Below, one piece after another: positions 17,801-24,846 of a stretch of DNA of 64,000 nucleotides. Both the position numbers and the translations under genes were made by a program. Position 1 is the first letter of the stretch; each line of letters begins with the position of its first letter. The notes under the pieces were generated by a model. That model did no database searches and was not told where the DNA came from. It was given only the letters and a program-made list of their open reading frames with translations. Origin of the DNA: an uncultured Prevotellaceae bacterium (lineage in GTDB: Bacteria; Bacteroidota; Bacteroidia; Bacteroidales; Muribaculaceae); assembly GCA_900318205.1 (NCBI GenBank), contig ONJS01000007.1:1-64000 (forward strand). Reading direction: 5' to 3'.

Positions 17801-18290
17801 GACAGCATTGGGTATGAACCTTCGTGACTACCTCTTTAAGAACTTCTACGCTGACCATCAGCAGATGTACTCCGCGAAGGGAGCCAAGCGTCCTATCTAC
17901 TGGCTCTTCAGCAGTGCGATGGGCGACAAGAAAAAGAAGGGCTACTTCAAGGCTCTTGTCTATATGCACCGTCTGGAGGCTGACACGTTGTCGAAACTCC
18001 ATGCCGACTATGTGCATCCATACCTCTCCAAGATTGAGCAGCAACTTGTCGAAGCTGAGGACAATGCTACACGTGATGACCTGTCATCGAAGCAAAAGAA
18101 GATTGCCCTCGACTTGGCCGAAACGCTCCGCGACAAGGTGCGCGAGGTGAAGGCATTCGAGACGCAACTGGTGGAGATGGCCAGTGCCCGCATCACCATT
18201 GACCTTGATGACGGAGTAAAAGCCAATTATCCGAAGTTCTATCCTCTCGTGGAGCCTATCAAGGGACTTGAAAGTAGCAATGACAATTAA
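14892..18290 (+). CDS. pglX: PglX, BREX type I adenine-specific DNA methyltransferase, about 1132 aa
   Basis: SAM-binding motif I is LDPCMGSGHIL near residue 283 and catalytic motif IV is NPPY near residue 438, as in gamma-type N6-adenine methyltransferases. PglX methylates host DNA at a short non-palindromic site and gives BREX its self/non-self signal. The ATG at 14892 is preferred over a TTG at 14886. Base composition changes inside the gene. From just after NPPY (about 16,200) to about 17,480 the sequence is much more AT-rich, while both flanks have more GC-rich third positions. That segment corresponds to the specificity region, suggesting a recombined target-recognition domain. Confidence 0.93.
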   Translation: MATNTAALKSFAQKTRAKLISLITTKLQFVLNADTAELRGYERQIDELRRQVHDKTEKIVIEEVAYTWFNRVMALRFMDANGYNAPMIVTPAAGQARPEILQDAMAGVFDEELLLTPEEKQLPEAKLYRKLLVAVCNKKMSKPMPFLFEHISDYTELLLPDDLLSDQSFINDIRIGMIDEDCQNVELMGWLYQFYITDRKADAERKKSKKGGLKSDEQAAATQLFTPHWIVRYMVENSLGRIWMTLHPESHLVDDMPYYIATPEGQTDIIPEDIHSAKDIRFLDPCMGSGHILVYAFDLFCKMYEEEGEQAKDIPALIIQNNLYGIDIDRRCYQLAAFALTMKARAYYRRYLRHPVSPNVIALEKIDRNTIDSAGSWGKKSLMWQFENIDTIGSLLKVTPEECAAIRVENNSLFGVRQQVMKTQAEYLSRKYHCVVTNPPYLGKGMGDVLKSFLLLEYPNGSADLMASFVERNLDYSDKDAYVAMINQQSWMYNVTYESLRKEIVNNSFISSVLHLGPRTFPEIGGEKVQNVTFVLRNALSKSNGLYIRLTDYNDPYLKDKMARKIIQERENNYFVFNQADILDIPTAIFGYWLSSTQKEILSKSNSFDNVSSPCTGMQSGANSKFVRLWFEVSKRDIDNYKVPFKKKWCYYQMGGESIAWYDYLPAHVILWENDGTEVKSHKSSVIRNQKFYGNLGISWKRISGPDNKLKLLKKGYIFDQAADTLFPNENKYFNFIFGFLNSKVLGVFLKLFSATHNLTSGSIGRVPIFMIDDEEIDKLVDTCISIAKDYSESLESSDSFMSLKFIDSASVEDLCERYKCYWNNRFITLHDNEMRLNEKYIMIYGLGNELDSNISLDEVTILQRGEISIEDKRIVWHDDAIIKQFINWLVGCLMGRYSADKPGLIIASQGQSLSDLDLPAHTIEIDDDGIIPVIMEEDFFTDDLTQRIEAAVKTLFGEKNFYDNMKYIKTALGMNLRDYLFKNFYADHQQMYSAKGAKRPIYWLFSSAMGDKKKKGYFKALVYMHRLEADTLSKLHADYVHPYLSKIEQQLVEAEDNATRDDLSSKQKKIALDLAETLRDKVREVKAFETQLVEMASARITIDLDDGVKANYPKFYPLVEPIKGLESSNDN

Positions 18291-18296
18291 TGGAGC

Positions 18297-20792
18297 ATGA
18301 CAGATTCAACACAGCAAAAGATACAACAGGTACTTAGCGATCTCATAGACCGCTACGGACGGGTGTTCTGGTATGATGAAGGCGGACAGATGCAACTGTT
18401 CGCCACATCTCTTGAACTCCCTGGCGTAGAGGTGCTGACCCTACAGAATAATGCATTCTCCCTAAAGTACCGCATACTGAAGGGAGAACAGCCTGAGCGT
18501 GGCTTTATCATCTATAGTCCAGAAGCAAAACCTGCTGACGATGACAACTGGCTTCTCGACTTACTGGTATCAGCAGCACCGTTCTCTGCCGACATGGGAT
18601 CACTGTATGCTGCTGAGTGTGGCATACCTCTGGAACTGAAGGAGAAGGTTGTGGACAAGCATCTCGAATTCTTCAAGACTGCACCAAACCGTAGCAAATT
18701 GACTGTTCGTCTGCATCCAGGCATGGATGTGATAGATATCGAGAAGCAGATGCAGGCTGTGGTATGTCGCACCGAGCCTAATTATGACCAGCTGTCCCTT
18801 TCTCTTATCCGCGAAACATACGAAGGAAAGACAGACATTCAAGATAAGTTGGAGAGATACAATCTGCTTGAATTGTATTGGGAAGATATAGATCAAGTAT
18901 TTGGCTACACTGGTCAGCATCATGTTAAAAACTTGCTAATTGTGTTATTCCAAGATGACATGAAGCGCAAGCTGGAAGGTAGCAAGCTTCGCAATGAAGC
19001 ACATATCTTCATGCGTGACTGGCGTGACAGTCGACAATATGGTGAACTCTATAAACAATGGGCGCAGCGTCTTGAAGATGAATTGCAAATCAAGAGCCAA
19101 ATTCAAGACTATAACATTGAGCAGCTTATTCAGATAGAAACATTCCCTTGTGTGGATAAGGTTATAGCTCAATATTTACAACTGGAGGTACATAATGGCA
19201 CTATGACCGTGGAAAAGATGGAATCTATAGTTGAAGAAAGAGAGCACAAGCTCTTTTTCCCCATTGCTATGCACACCATCAAGGCCCTTCTTGAAGCCCG
19301 CAGGTTGATCGAGGATGTTGACCAGAAAATGAAAGGCCTTATCATCAACACTGCAGAAGAAGGATTCCAGATGTACTGCAACGACCTTTATACCATAGAC
19401 CTCCACTATCGCCGCTACTTCACTGAAGAGAAAGTAGCGGAAAGTAAGAATCTTCTTGCGGACATCACAGAAATGGTGCAGCGCAAGTACACTAACGGTT
19501 TCTTGCTGGAACTGGCAAAGAAATGGCAGCCTATGGTGGATTCCATGGATAAGTGGCAGATTAAAGGTATCATTAATCAGTGTAACTTTTACGACAACTA
19601 TGTGAATCCATATGTGGAGAAGGGCAATAAACTCTTCGTCATCATCAGCGATGCTCTCCGATATGAGACCATGGTGGAGATGCAACAACGTATTAGTCGG
19701 TTAAACCGAATGGTGACAGACATGAAACCTGCAATGCTCTCCACACAGCCCTCCTATACTCAGTTAGGAATGGCAGCATTACTACCTAACCGACAACTCT
19801 CATATGAAAAACTGCAGGATGAGGTGTTTGCAGACGGACTAAGTACCAAGGGAACTGCAGCTCGACAGAAGGTGCTGGAACAGAGAGTGCTTAAAAGCCT
19901 TGCCATCTCTGCAAAGGATTTTCTAGAGATAACCACACCGAAAACTTACTTCAAGGACTATGACCTTATATATATTTACAGCAACAAAATAGATTTTGTC
20001 GGAGACAAGAGGGAAACAGAAGGCGAAGTCTTCAAAGCAACTGAAGAAGAATTTGACCATGTTATCAAAATGGTAGAACTAATCCGTAACGGAAATGGTT
20101 CTAACATCATCATCACTTCTGACCACGGCTACCTCTATCAGAATGAACAACTCGATGAGAGTGAATTTGTCGACTTCAAGGTAATGGGCGATATAATCAC
20201 AGACACACGGCGTTTCATCATCGGCAATAAACTGCAACCAGGTAATGCAGTTAAGACATGGAATAGCGAAGCCGTTGGGTTGAAGGCTGGTCGTCAGATT
20301 CAGATAGCAAAAGCTATGAACCGCATGCGCAAGCAAGGTAGCGGAAGTCACTTCGTTCATGGTGGCTCCATGCTTCAGGAGATTGTCGTGCCTGTTCTTC
20401 ATGTTAACATTAAGAAAGCTGCCGATGTCAGCCAAGTAGATGTGGATATTCTGAACAAGCGTGCAAAACTGACCACAAACAACCAGACCATCAGTTTCTA
20501 CCAGACAGAAGCTGTAAATGAAAAAGTGAAAGGCATTATTCTTCGCATAGGTTTTTATGATGCTCAGGACTCCCTCATATCAGACTCTATCAACATGGTA
20601 TTTGACAGTGAGAATACTGATAGTACACAACGCGAGAAGAAGCATATATTTGTATTCAAGAATCATCTATCAAAGTTAAATGGCCAAGAGGTAAGGCTGA
20701 AGATGGAACGTCAAATACCTAATACCGAACAATATGTTCTATATAAAGAAGAGTCATACAAGGTGAGCGTAATGTTTCAAGCAGAATGGTAA
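18297..20792 (+). CDS. pglZ: PglZ, BREX alkaline-phosphatase-superfamily protein, 831 aa
   Basis: The N-terminal 400 residues are typical BREX-1 PglZ sequence. The PglZ domain has FVIISDALRYE near residue 448 and IIITSDHGYLYQ near residue 604. These carry the Asp and His metal ligands of the alkaline phosphatase superfamily. PglZ is essential for BREX methylation and defence in model systems, though its substrate is not settled. It starts seven bases after pglX stops and is followed seven bases later by brxL, so it belongs to the same operon. The frame is intact. Confidence 0.93.
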   Translation: MTDSTQQKIQQVLSDLIDRYGRVFWYDEGGQMQLFATSLELPGVEVLTLQNNAFSLKYRILKGEQPERGFIIYSPEAKPADDDNWLLDLLVSAAPFSADMGSLYAAECGIPLELKEKVVDKHLEFFKTAPNRSKLTVRLHPGMDVIDIEKQMQAVVCRTEPNYDQLSLSLIRETYEGKTDIQDKLERYNLLELYWEDIDQVFGYTGQHHVKNLLIVLFQDDMKRKLEGSKLRNEAHIFMRDWRDSRQYGELYKQWAQRLEDELQIKSQIQDYNIEQLIQIETFPCVDKVIAQYLQLEVHNGTMTVEKMESIVEEREHKLFFPIAMHTIKALLEARRLIEDVDQKMKGLIINTAEEGFQMYCNDLYTIDLHYRRYFTEEKVAESKNLLADITEMVQRKYTNGFLLELAKKWQPMVDSMDKWQIKGIINQCNFYDNYVNPYVEKGNKLFVIISDALRYETMVEMQQRISRLNRMVTDMKPAMLSTQPSYTQLGMAALLPNRQLSYEKLQDEVFADGLSTKGTAARQKVLEQRVLKSLAISAKDFLEITTPKTYFKDYDLIYIYSNKIDFVGDKRETEGEVFKATEEEFDHVIKMVELIRNGNGSNIIITSDHGYLYQNEQLDESEFVDFKVMGDIITDTRRFIIGNKLQPGNAVKTWNSEAVGLKAGRQIQIAKAMNRMRKQGSGSHFVHGGSMLQEIVVPVLHVNIKKAADVSQVDVDILNKRAKLTTNNQTISFYQTEAVNEKVKGIILRIGFYDAQDSLISDSINMVFDSENTDSTQREKKHIFVFKNHLSKLNGQEVRLKMERQIPNTEQYVLYKEESYKVSVMFQAEW

Positions 20793-20804
20793 AGCTTAAT
20801 GATT

Positions 20805-21035
20805 ATGAATGAATTAGATAAAAAATTAAATGAATACTATGGTGGGAAAGTAGTGCGTAAAGATCTCACCAAAAGTATCAAAGAGGGCGCCAACGTGCCA
20901 AGTTACGTGCTAGAGTACCTTCTTGGTATGTATTGCGCTACGGACGATGAGGAAAATATTGAGAATGGCAAAACGATGGTAAAGCATGTCCTTGCTGACA
21001 ATTTTGTGCGTCCAGATGAAGATGAAAAAGATTAA
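20805..21035 (+). CDS. brxL: BrxL fragment 1 (N-terminal 76 residues)
   Basis: This frame holds the extreme N-terminus of BrxL and ends RPDEDEKD at TAA 21033-21035, after the A5 run shifts the frame. An in-frame ATG at 20799 is an alternative start. On its own it lacks any catalytic part. Confidence 0.7.
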   Translation: MNELDKKLNEYYGGKVVRKDLTKSIKEGANVPSYVLEYLLGMYCATDDEENIENGKTMVKHVLADNFVRPDEDEKD

Positions 21036-21429
21036 ATCCAAGATTCGTGAACGCGGCCATTACAAAATTATTGACAAGGTATCTGCAAAACTCAATGAAC
21101 GAACAGATAGTTATGAAGGGCAAATTTTTAACATCAATATTAACCATATTCACATCAATGATACCTATGTAAAGAATTATGAAAAGTTGCTATGTGGCGG
21201 CATCTGGTGTATCATTGATATGGAATACAATTACGATGAAAACACAAGGGCCACTCCATTCCAGATTCTTTCATTGAAACCAATTCAAATGCCAGCAACA
21301 GACATTGAGGAATACATGGAGGGGCGTAAACATTTTACACTGGATGAATGGATTGAAGTTATTTGCCGCAGTGTGGGTATGGAACCAACAAATCTTGATG
21401 AAAAGACCCGTTGGCATTTGGTCGCTTGA
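21016..21429 (+). CDS. brxL: BrxL fragment 2 (middle of the N-terminal region)
   Basis: This frame continues BrxL from IKSKIRERG through YEKLLCGGIWCI and MEPTNLDEKTRWHLVA to the TGA at 21427. An ATG at 21016 overlaps the end of fragment 1 and could start it, which would add MKMKK to the natural sequence. Confidence 0.65.
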   Translation: MKMKKIKSKIRERGHYKIIDKVSAKLNERTDSYEGQIFNININHIHINDTYVKNYEKLLCGGIWCIIDMEYNYDENTRATPFQILSLKPIQMPATDIEEYMEGRKHFTLDEWIEVICRSVGMEPTNLDEKTRWHLVA

Positions 21430-22833
21430 ATGATACCATTCGTAGAGAACAACTATAATATTTGTGAACTAGGCCCTCGTGGAACAGGTAAGTCTTACGT
21501 TTACGATGAGCTGTCTCCATACTCCATATTAATATCTGGAGGACAAACAACAGTAGCCAATCTCTTTTATAATATGGGGCACCACACAGTTGGCCTTGTC
21601 GGCATCTGGGATGTCATAGCTTTTGATGAAGTTGCTGGAATCAATTTGAAAGACAAGGACGGTATCCAGATCATGAAAGGCTATATGGCTAATGGTTCTT
21701 TCAGCCGTGGTAAGGAAAGCATCAATGCAAATGCTTCAATGGTGTTTGTGGGTAATATTAACGGTAGCATAGAGAACCTTGTTAAGGTGAGTCACCTGCT
21801 TTCACCATTTCCAAAGGATATGATTGATACTGCATTTTTCGATCGATTCCATCACTATTTACCTGGATGGGAGATTCCTAAGATGAGACCTGAGTTCTTT
21901 ACTGATTCATTTGGTTTCATTTCTGACTATTTCTCTGAATGTATGCGGGAAATGAGAAAGCGGAGCTTTAGCGATGCCATTCAAAAGTATTTCCGTTTAG
22001 GTAAAGACCTCAATCAGCGAGATGTGATAGCTGTTAAGAAAACTGTCAGTGGCCTACTTAAACTGTTATTCCCAGATGGTAACTTCAACAAGGAAGATGT
22101 GCGTAAATGCTTGGAGTATGCTTTGATTGGTCGTAGACGCATAAAGGAACAGTTGAAGAAAATCGGTGGCCTGGAATTCTATGATGTGCATTTCAGCTAC
22201 ATAGACTTGGAAGATGGAGAGGAAAGATATGTGACTACACCAGAGAATGGCGGATCTGCTCTTATTCCAGAGGGTGACCTTCAGCCCGGATCTCTTTATG
22301 GAATAGCTCATCAACCCGGAGAAGGCAACCTTGGACTGTTGCGATTGGATTTGCAGGTAATGCCGGGCAATGGCAAATTTACACATACAGGTTTTGGTAG
22401 CGGTAGTGCTATCAGTGACGAATTGAAAGAAGCCGTGAATTATTGCCGCTCAAATTTGAGTCGAATTTCACAAAACGTTCATTTTGCCGATTTTGAATTA
22501 CATATGAAAGCAACGGATATAAATGGGATTGGAACATTACAAGGATTGGAACTAGGCGTATTTATATCCCTTGTGTCTGGTCTCACGGAACGATCTGTTC
22601 AATCTCAGATGTGTGTTCTCGGTTCGATGAGCATTGGCGGTACAATCATACCGACCAGCGACCTTCCTGGTGCTCTCCAAATAGCAGCTGATGCAGGAGC
22701 CAAACGCATTCTTATACCTGTTGCCGATATGATGCAATACTCTAAAGTCCCTTCAGATTTGATTTCGAAGTTTAGCCTAGAAGTATATTCCGACCCAGTA
22801 GATGCAGCCTTTAAGGCCTTGGGTATAAAGTAG
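21430..22833 (+). CDS. brxL: BrxL fragment 3 (AAA+ and Lon-like C-terminal part, 467 aa)
   Basis: It starts at the ATG directly after the TGA (TGAATG). It carries Walker A (GPRGTGKS) at residues 14-21, Walker B (AFDEVAG), and the C-terminal Lon-like region through GSMSIGGTIIPTSDLPGALQ. It is long enough to fold as an ATPase without the N-terminal DNA-binding part. Confidence 0.75.
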   Translation: MIPFVENNYNICELGPRGTGKSYVYDELSPYSILISGGQTTVANLFYNMGHHTVGLVGIWDVIAFDEVAGINLKDKDGIQIMKGYMANGSFSRGKESINANASMVFVGNINGSIENLVKVSHLLSPFPKDMIDTAFFDRFHHYLPGWEIPKMRPEFFTDSFGFISDYFSECMREMRKRSFSDAIQKYFRLGKDLNQRDVIAVKKTVSGLLKLLFPDGNFNKEDVRKCLEYALIGRRRIKEQLKKIGGLEFYDVHFSYIDLEDGEERYVTTPENGGSALIPEGDLQPGSLYGIAHQPGEGNLGLLRLDLQVMPGNGKFTHTGFGSGSAISDELKEAVNYCRSNLSRISQNVHFADFELHMKATDINGIGTLQGLELGVFISLVSGLTERSVQSQMCVLGSMSIGGTIIPTSDLPGALQIAADAGAKRILIPVADMMQYSKVPSDLISKFSLEVYSDPVDAAFKALGIK

Positions 22834-22897
22834 TTATTTTTACTGCATTTGGTTTGGTTTCTTATATCAATAATATTGATTTTGATAGGTTTGGCGT

Positions 22898-23449
22898 ATG
22901 GCAAATTTAAAAATAAAAGTTGAGGTGCGCCACGAATATAATTCAAAAACAGTAGACGTTGAAGTAAATCTTACAGAAGAGGAAACCGATGTCCTTATCG
23001 GTTTAATCAGAAAGGACAGATCTACTCTTGATATCGAAAAACTGCAGTTGGCTGAAGAAAATCCATTTCTATATGAGAAGATTGACGGTATTTGCAAAAA
23101 AGTTGCTTATGAAACAGAAGGTCATGTTATTCTTGAAGAAGGATTTGAAAAAGATTATTTTGACTATGACGTGAATCTCATTCTATTCTGTAGAGATAAC
23201 TGCGGTTACAAAAAGAGTTCCAATGGAAATACCATTTTGGCGTCCGATGTAGAGAATTTCAATCCATGGTTTCGTAACTATATTGGCAAACTTGAATTTG
23301 ATGAGGCAATTGAATTCCTTAAGGTACATACTGAGTTTGCAATAAATCTCGATGATACTATCGATGAAATTGGCAGACGATATAACTGTGAGTTGTCTAA
23401 AACAATCTTGAAATTAAATGATTATCAACAAAATATTGAAACAAAATAA
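22898..23449 (+). CDS. Hypothetical acidic protein after brxL, 183 aa
   Basis: It opens with alternating residues (MANLKIKVEVRHEY) that suggest a beta-strand, followed by acidic helical sequence. A CRDNCGYK motif near residue 100 has two Cys but not a full zinc site. No family is recognised. It begins 64 bases after brxL on the same strand and could be the first of three co-transcribed accessory genes. All three have low GC, acidic products and a beta-strand-like start. Confidence 0.65.
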   Translation: MANLKIKVEVRHEYNSKTVDVEVNLTEEETDVLIGLIRKDRSTLDIEKLQLAEENPFLYEKIDGICKKVAYETEGHVILEEGFEKDYFDYDVNLILFCRDNCGYKKSSNGNTILASDVENFNPWFRNYIGKLEFDEAIEFLKVHTEFAINLDDTIDEIGRRYNCELSKTILKLNDYQQNIETK

Positions 23450-23472
23450 CTATTAATTCAAAAAGAGATAAT

Positions 23473-23868
23473 ATGGATAAGATAAAGATTAACATTGACC
23501 TCAGAATCAATCGTGGTGATTATGGAGATTTTGGGTTCGAAATTGAGAAACAATATGCTGATAGGCTTTTTGCCGAGTATGATAAAGTAATCAAGCCTGG
23601 AATTGTTAAGGGAACTGATTTCATGGATTATCTGGCAGATAATCAACCAGATCTTGCCAAGGCGGTAAAAGAGGCCATTATTGATAAATTGTTTTGGCAT
23701 TGCAGGGAAAACAGTGACGCTGACAATCCCGACTATTTCCCGCTGGTTGATTTGATTTATGATATAGATCGTCAGCCGATTAAACCTAACAGTAGTCTTC
23801 TTTATACAGTCGGAATCACCATCTCGAAAAGAAACGAGTTTGAATACGATTTTACTAATATGGACTAA
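23473..23868 (+). CDS. Hypothetical acidic protein, 131 aa
   Basis: The N-terminus MDKIKINIDLRINRGDYGDF resembles the start of its neighbour (alternating charged and hydrophobic residues), followed by helices. There is no signal, membrane span or catalytic motif. It starts 23 bases after the 183-aa gene, so the two are likely co-transcribed. No family is recognised. Confidence 0.65.
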   Translation: MDKIKINIDLRINRGDYGDFGFEIEKQYADRLFAEYDKVIKPGIVKGTDFMDYLADNQPDLAKAVKEAIIDKLFWHCRENSDADNPDYFPLVDLIYDIDRQPIKPNSSLLYTVGITISKRNEFEYDFTNMD

Positions 23869-23909
23869 GACACACTTTAATGAAAGGTTAAAACAAAGTT
23901 TAAGGTATT

Positions 23910-24587
23910 ATGAAAGTAAAATTAAGAATACACTCAATGGAACCACTTCACGGATACATCCACCCCTGCGTGGAATTTGAAGTGGAGCAAATTGAAAAAT
24001 CTAATGATGATGTCAGCTCAGAAGAATGTAACCTTGTAATCAAGAGTGTTGTATACCCAGCTAGCATGTTAGATGATAATATTGAAAAAGCATTTACAGA
24101 GAGTGCTTTATGGGTTATAGACACAGATGATTACAATTCAAGCATCGAGATGGATAACGAAGGTGCTTTTGTAAAGCTAACTCACGATGATTTGTTTGAG
24201 CTTGTGGATTTATCAACCCATGAAATAGAAAAGAAAAATGAACATCTTGATCATTTTGATAACATCCTTAGTGGTTTTTTTGAAGACAGAAAATTTGACG
24301 AAGAATATGCAGAGGCATTGTACCAAAGGATTATAGCAGAATTCGAGAAATATCTTAAAGATAATAATATGCCTAAAGATAATCCGGATATCATTTCTTA
24401 TTTCGAGAAGATGCTTGAAAAAGATGATACATTCTTTTGTGAATTATTCAACAAAGAAGATTTTAAAGGATATAAAATTAAAGATTTGCCTGAATCGTAT
24501 CAAGATGATTTTGATTATTTCAAGATGGGGCTTGAAGCAAGGTTAAGAATTAATAGAGACCTTGACCTTGACCTAGATGAAGATTAA
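23910..24587 (+). CDS. Hypothetical acidic protein, 225 aa
   Basis: The protein is strongly acidic, ends in an alternating Asp-Leu run (DLDLDLDED), and has long Glu/Lys helices in its second half. It begins with a strand-like MKVKLRIHSMEP, as the two genes before it do. Nothing in it points to an enzyme. It is the last clear gene before the convergent hairpin terminator. An anti-nuclease, immunity or scaffold role cannot be told from sequence. Confidence 0.65.
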   Translation: MKVKLRIHSMEPLHGYIHPCVEFEVEQIEKSNDDVSSEECNLVIKSVVYPASMLDDNIEKAFTESALWVIDTDDYNSSIEMDNEGAFVKLTHDDLFELVDLSTHEIEKKNEHLDHFDNILSGFFEDRKFDEEYAEALYQRIIAEFEKYLKDNNMPKDNPDIISYFEKMLEKDDTFFCELFNKEDFKGYKIKDLPESYQDDFDYFKMGLEARLRINRDLDLDLDED

Positions 24588-24592
24588 AATTT

Positions 24593-24787
24593 GTGGTCAA
24601 TGTAGAGTCAATCATAGCCTTATATGATATTAACGAAGGTACCATGGGTGGATCTGAGTTGGAAGCGCTGTCTTTCGCAGATTACTTTGATGATAAATCG
24701 CCTTCTGAAGTAAAACTGGGATATAATAATAATAACAAGACCGAATCACGTGCGATGATTCGGTCTTGTCTTAGTAGTAATCATTAA
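24593..24787 (+). CDS. Short doubtful frame, possibly a gene remnant
   Basis: A GTG-started frame of 64 codons follows the 225-aa gene by five bases. Its first 45 residues (ALYDINEGTMGGSELEALSF and on) read like protein sequence. The last 20 are encoded by the terminator hairpin itself, so an intact gene is unlikely. It may be the tail of a lost gene. Confidence 0.25.
   Translation: MVNVESIIALYDINEGTMGGSELEALSFADYFDDKSPSEVKLGYNNNNKTESRAMIRSCLSSNH
24736..24768. terminator. Perfect 13-bp hairpin between convergent operons
   Basis: CAAGACCGAATCA at 24736-24748 pairs exactly with TGATTCGGTCTTG at 24756-24768 around a 7-base loop. It sits between the rightward BREX/accessory genes and the leftward helicase gene, which ends at 24847. 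It should act as a terminator for one or both directions. No long T-run follows. Confidence 0.65.
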
Positions 24788-24846
24788 TGCAACCAGTTCA
24801 TTGTTCATGCACAGAGCTAGCATACAAGATCTAACCAGTTGTCTGC

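Larger units (their letters stand above)
20805..22833 (+). pseudogene. brxL: BrxL (Lon-like AAA+ protein), interrupted by a frameshift and an in-frame stop
   Basis: Read across the breaks, this is a full-length BrxL of about 675 residues. It starts with MNELDKKLNEYYGGKVVRKD, has a DNA-binding N-terminal region, then GPRGTGKS Walker A, FDEVAG Walker B, and a C-terminal Lon-like domain (GIGTLQGLELGVFISLV). Two lesions are visible. At 21025-21029 there is an A5 run, and one A fewer would join RPDEDEK to IKSKIRERG. At 21427-21429 a TGA stands where relatives have Arg, most simply CGA to TGA. An ATG follows this stop directly, so the AAA+ part could be made by re-initiation. BrxL is needed for phage exclusion but not for methylation in the E. 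coli system. The locus may therefore methylate without restricting, unless the breaks are assembly errors. Confidence 0.85.

Noticed and set aside
20805-22833. brxL as three independent genes
   Set aside because: The fragments join exactly into one BrxL sequence at the two lesions; separate origin is less likely.
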